Origin: an uncultured Verrucomicrobiota bacterium
GTDB lineage: Bacteria; Verrucomicrobiota; Verrucomicrobiia; Chthoniobacterales; SZAS-18
Assembly: GCA_937871685.1 (NCBI GenBank)
Contig: CALMOL010000114.1
Coordinates: 1-32,526, forward strand
Direction: 5' to 3'
DNA length: 32,526 bases
Shown piece by piece: positions 17,833 through 27,873 of this stretch. How positions within the stretch are numbered: the stretch's first letter is position 1; every line of letters starts with the position of its first letter. The notes below the pieces were generated by a model, which saw only the letters and a program-made list of their open reading frames with translations, was not told the origin of the DNA and made no database searches. Position numbers and translations under genes: made by a program.

Positions 17833-19518
17833 ATGTCCGCAGATGTTGCCGCTCCCGCTGCTGTCCAGCCCGTCGTCGCCCCGCCGGGCATGGTGAACGT
17901 GCAGGTGGATGGCCGCTGGATCCAGGTTCCGAAGGGCACCCGCGCCATCGAGGCGTGCAAGCAGAACGGCTCCTTCGTCCCGCACTATTGCTATCACCCG
18001 AAGCTTTCCGCGCCGGGCAATTGCCGGATGTGCCTGATCGAGTTCGGCAGCCCGAAGATGGGACCGGACCGCAAGCCGATCTACGGCCCCGACGGCTATC
18101 CGGAGATCTCCTGGATTCCCCGCCCGCAGATCTGCTGCTCGACCGACGTGGCCGAGGGCGCGGCCTACCGCACGCAATCGCCCCTCGTGGACGAGTGCCG
18201 GCGCGGCGTGATGGAGTTCCTGCTCATCAATCACCCGCTCGACTGCACGATCTGCGACCAGGCGGGCGAGTGCCGCCTCCAGGAGTTCTCTATCGACTAC
18301 GGCAACGCCGGCTCGCGCTTCATCGAGGAGAAGGTCAAGAAGCCCAAGCGCGTCGAGCTCGGGCCGCGCGTCACGCTGGACGACGAGCGCTGCATCATGT
18401 GCTCGCGCTGCATCCGCTTCTCGAAGGAGATCGCGCACGACGACGTGCTGGGCTTCACCGAGCGCGGATCGCACACCACGCTCTCGTGCTTCCCGGGCAA
18501 GAAGCTGGAGAACAACTACTCGCTCAACACGGTGGACATCTGCCCGGTGGGCGCGCTCACCTCGACGGACTTCCGCTTCAAGATGCGGGTGTGGTTCCTC
18601 AAGGAAACCAAGTCCATCTGCACGAGCTGCGGCACCGGCTGCAACACCGAGATCGGCTCCCGCGAGGGCAAGGTCTATCGCCAGACGCCGCGCGACAACG
18701 AGGCCGTCAACCAGTGCTGGATGTGCGACTACGGCCGCCTGAACTTCCACTTCCTCCACGACGAGCGCCGGATGACATCCGCGCTCGTCCGCGACGCCGA
18801 GGGCACCCCGCAGCCGCAGCCGCTTGCCAAGGCCATCGCCGCCGCGGCGAATCTTCTGCGCCAGTTCAAGCCATCCGAGATCGCCGTGATTGCCTCCGCG
18901 CGGCAGACCAACGAGGAGCTGTTCCTCACCGCCAAGCTGATCCGTCTCCTCGGCGCGCCGCTCTTCGACATCGTGGGCAGGCACCAGCACGCCGATGGCA
19001 TCCTCGTGTCGGACGACGGCAACCCGAACACGCGCGGCGCGCAGCTGATGAAGGTGTCCGCCGAACATCCCGGCTCCTTCGTCCCGATCATCGTCGGCAA
19101 GGTGAACGACGGCGCGATCAAGGCTCTCGTTTGCCTTTCCGAGGACGCCGTCGAGTTCGGCGCGAAGCCCGCCGCGCTGGCGAAGCTCGGCGCGCTCGTC
19201 ACGGTCAACCTTCAGTCGAACGCGACCACCGCGGCCGCCCACGTTGCGCTGCCGGGCGCGGGCTTCGCCGAGAAGCGCGGCTCGATGATCAACGTCAAGG
19301 GTCGCCTCCAGCGCCTCAACCGTGCCGTCCAACCGCCCGCCGGTGCAGCCGACGATTGGGAAATCCTGCGCGACCTCCTCGCCGCCCTCGGCGGTGGCAA
19401 CGGCTTGTATTCCATCGAGGACGTCTTCAAGCGCATGGCCGCCGAGGTGCCCGCGTTTGCCGGCCTGAGCCTGTCAAAAATCGGCGACCTCGGAGTGCCC
19501 CTGGAGGGGAAGATTTAA
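17833..19518 (+). CDS. nuoG: NADH-quinone oxidoreductase subunit G (75 kDa)
   Basis: N-terminal 2Fe-2S CKQNGSFVPHYCYHPKLSAPGNCRMC; HPLDCTICDQAGECRLQ; CIMCSRCIRFSKE; CTSCGTGC...CWMC; 561 aa. Confidence 0.95.
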   Translation: MSADVAAPAAVQPVVAPPGMVNVQVDGRWIQVPKGTRAIEACKQNGSFVPHYCYHPKLSAPGNCRMCLIEFGSPKMGPDRKPIYGPDGYPEISWIPRPQICCSTDVAEGAAYRTQSPLVDECRRGVMEFLLINHPLDCTICDQAGECRLQEFSIDYGNAGSRFIEEKVKKPKRVELGPRVTLDDERCIMCSRCIRFSKEIAHDDVLGFTERGSHTTLSCFPGKKLENNYSLNTVDICPVGALTSTDFRFKMRVWFLKETKSICTSCGTGCNTEIGSREGKVYRQTPRDNEAVNQCWMCDYGRLNFHFLHDERRMTSALVRDAEGTPQPQPLAKAIAAAANLLRQFKPSEIAVIASARQTNEELFLTAKLIRLLGAPLFDIVGRHQHADGILVSDDGNPNTRGAQLMKVSAEHPGSFVPIIVGKVNDGAIKALVCLSEDAVEFGAKPAALAKLGALVTVNLQSNATTAAAHVALPGAGFAEKRGSMINVKGRLQRLNRAVQPPAGAADDWEILRDLLAALGGGNGLYSIEDVFKRMAAEVPAFAGLSLSKIGDLGVPLEGKI

Positions 19519-19680
19519 GCCGCAAGCTCCAAGCCTCAAGGAAACTCGAAAAAGAAGAAAGCCCGAAAACCCGAAGCGAAATCAATCAAGCGAAGCTCAC
19601 GCTTTCTTTGCTCGAACGCCATCCCCCCGCCTTTTCTTCCTTCCTCCCTTCCGCCTTGCTTGAAGCCTGAAGCTTGATGC
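19519..19680. repeat. Intergenic inverted repeat, family B copy 1 (nuoG-nuoH gap)
   Basis: Left GCCGCAAGCTCCAAGCCTCAAGG; right CCTTGCTTGAAGCCTGAAGCTTGATGC (imperfect reverse complement); pyrimidine-rich stretch before the right arm. Confidence 0.75.
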
Positions 19681-19705
19681 TTTCGGATTTTCTTCCTGTC
19701 CTCCC

Positions 19706-20887
19706 GTGCCCGACTTCATCCAGCCCTGGCTCTTTCTCCTGCCGATCATCATCAAGGTGGTCGTCGTCTTCGCGGTCGTGATGGGCCTCGTGGCGTATGC
19801 GTCGCTCGCGGAGCGAAAAGTCTCGGCCTTCATCCAGGACCGCGTCGGCCCGAACCGCGTCGGCCTCCCGCTCACGCTGCTCGGCTTCAAGAAGGATCTC
19901 GCCATCGGCGGCCTTTTCCAGCCGCTGGCCGACGGGTTGAAGTTCCTGCTCAAGGAGGACCTCACGCCGGGGCACGTGAAGCCGTTCTACTACTGGCTCG
20001 CGCCCGCGCTGACCGTCGTGCCGGCGTTGCTCACCATCGCGGCGGTGCCGTTTGGGTCCACGCTCTTCGGCTACAAGATGGTCGTGGCCGACATCAACGT
20101 GGGCTTCCTGTTCGTGTTCGCCATCGCCTCGGTCGGCGTCTATGGAATCGTGATGGCCGGCTGGTCGTCGAACTCGAAGTATTCCTTCCTCGGCGGCGTG
20201 CGCTCCTCGGCGCAGATGATCTCCTACGAGCTCTCGATGGGCCTCTCGCTCGTGCCGCTCCTGCTCGTGATGGGCGAGTTGAACCTCGGCAAGATCGTCG
20301 AATACCAGGCGTGGCACGGATGGACCCTCCTGCCCTTCACCGACCTGCGCATCCAGTGGTCCCCGCACTGGGAAATCTCCGGCCTCAACTGGCGCGAGAT
20401 CCTGCTGTGGATCCCGATGCTGATCTCGTTCGTGATCTTCACCACGGCCGTGTTCGCCGAGACGAACCGCGCGCCCTTCGACCTGCCGGAGTCCGAGACC
20501 GAGCTGGTGGGCGGCTACCACACGGAATACTCCTCGATGAAGTTCGCCTGCTTCTTCATGGGCGAATACGCCGCCATGATCACCGGCTGCGCGCTCATCA
20601 CCACGCTGTTTCTCGGCGGCTGGCACCTCCCGATCCCGATTATTCACGACGGCGCGTTCTCCCTCCAGACGCGCACGGGCGACCACGGCACCCTCTGGGG
20701 CATCCTGAACATCCTCACCTTCCTCGGGAAGGTGATCTTCCTGGTGATCTTCTTCATGTTCGTGCGCTGGACGCTGCCGCGCTTTCGCTACGACCAGCTC
20801 ATGCGCCTGGGCTGGGTGTGGTTCTTCGAGATCGCCCTCGCCAACATCGTCCTCGTCGCGGTTCTCCTCGCCTTTTTCCCGAAGTAA
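19706..20887 (+). CDS. nuoH: NADH-quinone oxidoreductase subunit H
   Basis: YASLAERKVSAFIQDRVGPNRVG; FAETNRAPFDLPESETELVGGYHTEYSSMKFACFFMGEY; GTG start. Confidence 0.96.
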   Translation: MPDFIQPWLFLLPIIIKVVVVFAVVMGLVAYASLAERKVSAFIQDRVGPNRVGLPLTLLGFKKDLAIGGLFQPLADGLKFLLKEDLTPGHVKPFYYWLAPALTVVPALLTIAAVPFGSTLFGYKMVVADINVGFLFVFAIASVGVYGIVMAGWSSNSKYSFLGGVRSSAQMISYELSMGLSLVPLLLVMGELNLGKIVEYQAWHGWTLLPFTDLRIQWSPHWEISGLNWREILLWIPMLISFVIFTTAVFAETNRAPFDLPESETELVGGYHTEYSSMKFACFFMGEYAAMITGCALITTLFLGGWHLPIPIIHDGAFSLQTRTGDHGTLWGILNILTFLGKVIFLVIFFMFVRWTLPRFRYDQLMRLGWVWFFEIALANIVLVAVLLAFFPK

Positions 20888-20891
20888 CCCC

Positions 20892-21422
20892 ATGGCCATC
20901 ACCGTTCCCCGCCCCGACCTCTCGGCCGCCGAGAAGACCTATCTTCCGGCCCTCTGGGAAGGATTGAAGGTCACCGCCCGCCACTTCAAGAACAACCTCT
21001 TCGGCAAGGGCAAGGTCACGATGGAGTATCCCGAGGAGCGCTGGGACTCGCACCTGCCGGAATACTACCGCGGCGTCCCCGCCCTCGTCACCGACGAGCA
21101 CGGCAAGGACCGCTGCGTGTCGTGCCAGCTCTGCGAGTTCATCTGCCCGCCGCGCGCGATCACGATCACGCCGGGCGAGATCCCGCCGGGCGACACCTTC
21201 GCCAAGACCGAGAAGCGCCCGCAGGAGTTCAAGATCGACATGATCCGCTGCATCTACTGCGGGATGTGCGAGGAAGTCTGCCCCGAGCAAGCCATCTTCC
21301 TGCAGAAGGACTACCTCGTGGTCGGCACCCGCCGCGAGGACATGGTCCACGACAAGCAGAAGCTCTACGAGATCGGCGGCCTCAAGACCGGCCTCGTCAA
21401 CAAGTGGGACGAGAAGAAGTAA
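20892..21422 (+). CDS. nuoI: NADH-quinone oxidoreductase subunit I (2x 4Fe-4S)
   Basis: CVSCQLCEFICPPRAI and CIYCGMCEEVCPEQAI ferredoxin motifs. Confidence 0.96.
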   Translation: MAITVPRPDLSAAEKTYLPALWEGLKVTARHFKNNLFGKGKVTMEYPEERWDSHLPEYYRGVPALVTDEHGKDRCVSCQLCEFICPPRAITITPGEIPPGDTFAKTEKRPQEFKIDMIRCIYCGMCEEVCPEQAIFLQKDYLVVGTRREDMVHDKQKLYEIGGLKTGLVNKWDEKK

Positions 21423-21430
21423 TCCCGAAT

Positions 21431-21563
21431 TTCACCACGGAGGACACAGAGATCACCGAGGCCCGACCAGAAAACTTTTGCCGATGATCTCCGCGCCGGT
21501 CCCCACCCCACCTTTCTCCTTCCTCATCTGCCCTCTGTGATCTCTGTGTCCTCTGTGGTTTAA
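21431..21563. repeat. Intergenic inverted repeat, family A copy 2 (nuoI-nuoJ gap)
   Basis: Left ACCACGGAGGACACAGAGATCACCGAGG against reverse complement of the right arm ACCACAGAGGACACAGAGATCACAGAGG: 26/28 identical. Confidence 0.9.
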
Positions 21564-21573
21564 TTTTCGGCGA

Positions 21574-22074
21574 ATGTCCCCCGCGCTTTTCTGGTTCTTC
21601 TCCCTCATGATGATCGCCTTCGCGATCCTCGTGGTGGTGAAGCGCAATCCGGTCGCCTCGGCGCTCTCGCTCGTGGTCTCGTTCATCGGGCTGGCGGCGC
21701 TCTTCGTCTCGCTGGACGCCTACTTCATCGGCACGATCCAGATCCTCGTGTATGCCGGCGCGGTGATGGTGCTCTTCCTGTTCATCATCATGCTGCTCGA
21801 CCTCAAGGCGGAGGAAAAGCGCGTCGTGACCGCCGCGCCCCTGATCGGCGGGATCGTGGTGGGCTTCACCTTCCTCACGCTGCTCATCCGCGTGCTCGCC
21901 GGGAACGCGAACGGAAAGCTGCCGATGCCCGCCCTTCCCGGACCGGTGGACGACGTGAAGCGCGTCGGCGAGCTGCTCTTTTCCCAATACAACCTGCCGC
22001 TCCAGATCATCGGCACGCTGCTGCTCGTCGCCACGGTGGGCGTGGTGGTCCTGTCCAAGCGCGAGTTGAAATAA
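21574..22074 (+). CDS. nuoJ: NADH-quinone oxidoreductase subunit J
   Basis: Hydrophobic; VVVKRNPVASALSLVVSFIGLAALFVSLDAYFIGTIQILVYAGAVMVLFLFIIMLLDL. Confidence 0.94.
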   Translation: MSPALFWFFSLMMIAFAILVVVKRNPVASALSLVVSFIGLAALFVSLDAYFIGTIQILVYAGAVMVLFLFIIMLLDLKAEEKRVVTAAPLIGGIVVGFTFLTLLIRVLAGNANGKLPMPALPGPVDDVKRVGELLFSQYNLPLQIIGTLLLVATVGVVVLSKRELK

Positions 22075-22096
22075 GCCTTCCCTCCCCTGCCCTCGG

Positions 22097-22423
22097 ATGT
22101 CCGCGATTACCCTGAACGATTACCTGCTGGTCTCCGGCATCCTCTTCGCCGTGGGCCTGTTCGGCGTGCTCGTGCGCCGCAACATCATCGTGATCTACAT
22201 GTGCCTGGAGATCATGCTGAACGCGGCCAACCTCGCGCTCGTCGCCTTCTCGCGCTTCCACGTCGCGCCGGACGGGATGCCCGACTACCACGGCCAGGCG
22301 CTGGTCTTCTTCATCATCACCGTGGCCGCTGCCGAGGTGGCCGTGGGCCTGGCGATCATCGTGGCGCTCTACCGCACCCGCCAGACCACGCAGATCGACG
22401 AGATCAACAAGCTCCAGTATTGA
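22097..22423 (+). CDS. nuoK: NADH-quinone oxidoreductase subunit K
   Basis: YLLVSGILFAVGLFGVLVRRNIIVIYMCLEIMLNAANLALVAF; VAAAEVAVGLAIIVALYR. Confidence 0.95.
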   Translation: MSAITLNDYLLVSGILFAVGLFGVLVRRNIIVIYMCLEIMLNAANLALVAFSRFHVAPDGMPDYHGQALVFFIITVAAAEVAVGLAIIVALYRTRQTTQIDEINKLQY

Positions 22424-22429
22424 CCGAAG

Positions 22430-22570
22430 GCTTCAAGCACCAAGCACCAAGCTTCAAGGAATTGCGCTCCGCGCCCGAGTCCAACCCGCCCCACCCCGCC
22501 ACTTTTCGCAAACTTTCGGCCTTTCCTCTCTTTCTGCCTTCCTTGAAGCCTGAAGCTTGAGGCTCTCAGC
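22430..22570. repeat. Intergenic inverted repeat, family B copy 2 (nuoK-nuoL gap)
   Basis: Left GCTTCAAGCACCAAGCACCAAGCTTCAAGGA; right CCTTCCTTGAAGCCTGAAGCTTGAGGCTCTCAGC. Confidence 0.85.
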
Positions 22571-22582
22571 TCTTTCCTTTCG

Positions 22583-24439
<1,857 letters not shown>

Positions 24440-24454
24440 CAACCCTTCCGCGAA

Positions 24455-26008
24455 ATGGCGCTTTATCTTCTCATCCTCCTGCCGCTGCTCGGCGCGGTGC
24501 TCGCGCTGCTGGGCGTCGCGCCGCGGAAAGTGTCGCTCCTCGCGTCGCTGGCCACGCTCGGCCTCGGGCTGGTCCTCCTCCTCGGCTACAACCCTCGCCT
24601 CGCCGACCCGCTCTCGGCCCCGTCGGCGGCGCAATTCCAGTATGTCGCCGACCTGCCCGTGGTGCCCTCCATCGGCCTCGGCCTCAAGGTCGGCGTGGAC
24701 GGCCTCGGCCTGATGATGGTGGTGCTCGCGGGCCTGGTCTCGCTCTGCGCCGTGCAGGTGGCTCCGGCCGAGCGCGAGGAGGACGGCGCGTATTTCGCCT
24801 GCCTCCTCTTCATCACCGCGGGCTGCGTCGGCGCGTTCGTCTCGCTCGACCTCTTCTTCTTCTACGCCTTCCACGAGCTGGCGTTGATCCCGACCTTTTT
24901 GCTCATCGGCATCTGGGGCCACGGCGAGCGCGTCGCGGCGGCGTGGAAGATCACCATCTACCTGGCGCTCGGCTCCTTCATCCTGCTGATCGGACTGCTC
25001 TGGCTCTACCTGTCGTTCCCGGCCGAGGTGCGCACCTTCGACCTGCTCAAGCTCTACCAGTTCGCCGAGCGCGGGGCGCTCGAAGGCGCGCCGCAAAAGG
25101 AAATCTTCCTCGTCCTCCTTGCTGGCTTCGGCGTGCTGATCTCGCTCTTCCCGTTCCACACCTGGGCGCCGCAGGGCTACGCCGCCGCGCCCACCCCGGC
25201 CGCGATGCTCCACGCCGGCGTGCTCAAAAAGTTCGGTCTCTTCGGCCTCCTGCGCGTGGCGTATCCCCTCCTCCCCGAGGGCGCGCGGGAAGCCACGGGC
25301 ATCCTCGTCGTCCTGCTCATCGGGAACCTCCTGTGGGTCGGCCTCGCCGCGATCGCCCAGCGCTCGCTCGACTCGCTGCTCGGCTACTCCAGCGTGATGC
25401 ACATGGGCTACGCGTTCCTCGGCCTGGCGAGCCTCTCGCCCATCGGCCAGAGCGGCACCGCCCTGCTCCTGTTCGCGCACGGCCTCTCGGTCGCGGCGCT
25501 CTTCGCCATCATGGGCGAGGTGCGCGACCGCACCGGCACCACGCGGCTCGACGAGCTCGGCGGCCTCGCCCAGCGGATGCCCTTTCTCTCGGTGTGCTTC
25601 GGGTTCGCGATGTTCGCCTCCATCGGCCTGCCGGGCTTCGCCAATTTCGTTTCCGAGCTGCTCGTGTTCTTCGGCGCCTTCGGCGTCGATGGCGTCCATG
25701 TCGGCAAGCGCATGGCTGGCGACGGCCTCTGGATCATCTTCTCGCCGCTCCAGGTCGGCGTCATCGCCGGCCTGTGGGGCGTGGTCATCTCCGCCGTTTA
25801 CATGCTGCGCGCCTACCGCCGCATTTTCTGGGGCGTGCTGCCCGATGCCCTGCGCGAGCAAACCGATCCCCCCCTCGCCGCGCGCTGGCCCTACGCACTG
25901 CTGATCGTCGGGCTGATGGCGATCGGGTTCTGGCCGCGCCTGCTCCTCGACGTGATCAAGCCGGGCCTCGGCGTGCAACCCACCCCGGCTGCCCAGGCGG
26001 GCAGATGA
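24455..26008 (+). CDS. nuoM: NADH-quinone oxidoreductase subunit M
   Basis: LFFFYAFHELALIPTFLLIGIWG; FPFHTWAPQGYAAAPTPAAMLHAGVLKKFGLFGLLR; SVMHMGYAFLGL. Confidence 0.95.
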   Translation: MALYLLILLPLLGAVLALLGVAPRKVSLLASLATLGLGLVLLLGYNPRLADPLSAPSAAQFQYVADLPVVPSIGLGLKVGVDGLGLMMVVLAGLVSLCAVQVAPAEREEDGAYFACLLFITAGCVGAFVSLDLFFFYAFHELALIPTFLLIGIWGHGERVAAAWKITIYLALGSFILLIGLLWLYLSFPAEVRTFDLLKLYQFAERGALEGAPQKEIFLVLLAGFGVLISLFPFHTWAPQGYAAAPTPAAMLHAGVLKKFGLFGLLRVAYPLLPEGAREATGILVVLLIGNLLWVGLAAIAQRSLDSLLGYSSVMHMGYAFLGLASLSPIGQSGTALLLFAHGLSVAALFAIMGEVRDRTGTTRLDELGGLAQRMPFLSVCFGFAMFASIGLPGFANFVSELLVFFGAFGVDGVHVGKRMAGDGLWIIFSPLQVGVIAGLWGVVISAVYMLRAYRRIFWGVLPDALREQTDPPLAARWPYALLIVGLMAIGFWPRLLLDVIKPGLGVQPTPAAQAGR

Positions 26009-26013
26009 AAAGA

Positions 26014-26150
26014 TCCAAGCTTCAAGCCTCAAGTTTCAAGGAAGGCCCGAAACCCCGTAAAATCTCAAGGCGACCCGTCCCGCGCTTTTCTTCCTTGGCC
26101 TCGCTTCTCCCTTTCCGTCCTTCCTTGAAGCTTGAGGCTTGAAGCTTGGA
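26014..26150. repeat. Intergenic inverted repeat, family B copy 3 (nuoM-nuoN gap)
   Basis: Left TCCAAGCTTCAAGCCTCAAGTTTCAAGGAAGG (26014-26045) against right CCTTCCTTGAAGCTTGAGGCTTGAAGCTTGGA (26119-26150): 31/32 positions complementary, the odd one a potential U-G wobble. Confidence 0.95.
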
Positions 26151-26160
26151 CCCTTCCTGC

Positions 26161-27645
26161 ATGAACCCTCTCTATTTAGAGACCGCCGTCATCCTCCTTG
26201 GCCTCGGCCTGATCCTCGCCGAGGCCTTCGCCGAGACGGTCGAGAAGCGCACCTTCGCGTGGGTCGCCATCGCCGGCCTCGCGGCGGTCCTCGTCCTCAC
26301 GTTCTTCGTGGACCCCGGCACGGCGGCGCCCGGCGACAATTGGCGGCGGTTCTACGCCACCGACGGCGCGGCGATGTTCTTCAAGCGCTTCGCCCTCGTC
26401 ACCACGATCCTCGTGCTGCTGATGGCGCTCGACTACCTGCCCGTCGTGCAGCGCTACATCGCCGGAGCGCGGCCGGGCGCGGGTTTGGGTGAGTTCCTGA
26501 CGCTCCCCGTGTTCACCTGCGCCGGCCTGATGTGGATGGCCTCGGCGAAGGACCTCACGATGATCTTCGTGTCGCTGGAGCTGGTGACCGTTTCCTTCTA
26601 CGTGCTCGTCGCCTACATGCGGCGCAATTCCGCGTCCTTGGAGGCCGGGGTGAAGTATCTGATTCTCGGCGCTCTTTCCACCGGCTTCCTCGTGTATGGC
26701 CTGGTGTGGACCTACGGCCTCTCCGGCCACACGGCGCTCGACCAGATCGGCCCCGCGCTCGCCGCCCTGCCGCCCGAGAGCGGCGGCGCGGTGTTCTTCG
26801 CCTTCGTGCTGGTGCTCGTCGGCCTCGGCTTCAAGATCGCCGCCGCGCCCTTCCAGCTTTGGGTGCCAGACGTGTATCAGGGCGCGCCCACGCCGATCAC
26901 CGCCTTCCTTTCCGTCGGCTCGAAGGCCGCCGGCTTCATCGTGCTGATGCGCGTCCTCGACGTGTTCCTGAGCGTCCCCTCCGTCGTCCCCAAGGCCGGC
27001 CTCGTGCTCGTCGGCGTCACCGTGGCCACGCTCGTTTACGGCAATCTGGCCGCCCTCCCGCAGACCAATCTCAAGCGCCTCCTGGCCTACTCCTCCATCG
27101 CCCACGCTGGCTACCTGCTCGTCGCCGTGACGAGCGTGCTGCCCTCCGCGGGCGGCACCCCGCCCCCGATCCCGATGGGCGCCACCGTCGCCTTCTACCT
27201 CGGCGGCTACCTGCTCATGACCATCCTCGCCTTCGCGGTGATGGTGGCCGCCGGCAACCACCTCCCCGGCGACGAGATCATCCACTTCAACGGCTTGGCC
27301 AAGCGCTCCCCCGCCCTCGCCTTCGGCCTGCTGGTGGGAATGGCCTCGCTGGCCGGCGTGCCCTTCACCGTGGGGTTCTTCGGCAAGTTCTTCGTCTTCG
27401 CCGGCGCCGTGGCGCGCGGCCAATGGCTGCTCGTGGCCGTCGGCACCGTGGCCGTGGCGTGCGGGTTCTACTATTACCTCAAGGTGGTGCGCGCGATGTA
27501 TTTCCAGCCGCCCGTGCCCGGCCAGGAAACGGCCATCCCCCTCTCCGGCCCCACCCGCGCCGTGGTCGTCGCGCTGGCCGCCCTGATCCTCTTCCTCGGC
27601 GTGTGGCCCCAGCCGGCGCTGAATTTGTTCCCCGGCGCGCGCTAA
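26161..27645 (+). CDS. nuoN: NADH-quinone oxidoreductase subunit N
   Basis: MNPLYLETAVILLGLGLILAEAF; DLTMIFVSLELVTVSFYVLVAYMRRNSASLEAGVKYLILGALSTGFLVYGL; PFQLWVPDVYQGAPTPITAFLSVGSKAAGF. ATG 26161 preferred to TTG 26146. Confidence 0.95.
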   Translation: MNPLYLETAVILLGLGLILAEAFAETVEKRTFAWVAIAGLAAVLVLTFFVDPGTAAPGDNWRRFYATDGAAMFFKRFALVTTILVLLMALDYLPVVQRYIAGARPGAGLGEFLTLPVFTCAGLMWMASAKDLTMIFVSLELVTVSFYVLVAYMRRNSASLEAGVKYLILGALSTGFLVYGLVWTYGLSGHTALDQIGPALAALPPESGGAVFFAFVLVLVGLGFKIAAAPFQLWVPDVYQGAPTPITAFLSVGSKAAGFIVLMRVLDVFLSVPSVVPKAGLVLVGVTVATLVYGNLAALPQTNLKRLLAYSSIAHAGYLLVAVTSVLPSAGGTPPPIPMGATVAFYLGGYLLMTILAFAVMVAAGNHLPGDEIIHFNGLAKRSPALAFGLLVGMASLAGVPFTVGFFGKFFVFAGAVARGQWLLVAVGTVAVACGFYYYLKVVRAMYFQPPVPGQETAIPLSGPTRAVVVALAALILFLGVWPQPALNLFPGAR

Positions 27646-27873
27646 GCGGGCGGACTTGGGAGAAGGCACGATTGCCTGGTCCTAATCGGCCGCGTTTTTG
27701 CAGTTTGAGAGCGGGGTGCCCAGGATGAGCGATGGCACGCGCTGCACGCATCGGCCACTTCCAGAAGCGGCGCCCGCGCACATCGAGGATGACCCATGGC
27801 TCGGAGCGCAGGCGGACCTATTGGCCACGCACGGAGCGGCCGGCCGCAGGCGAGTGCCCGCCGCGCGAGGTCT

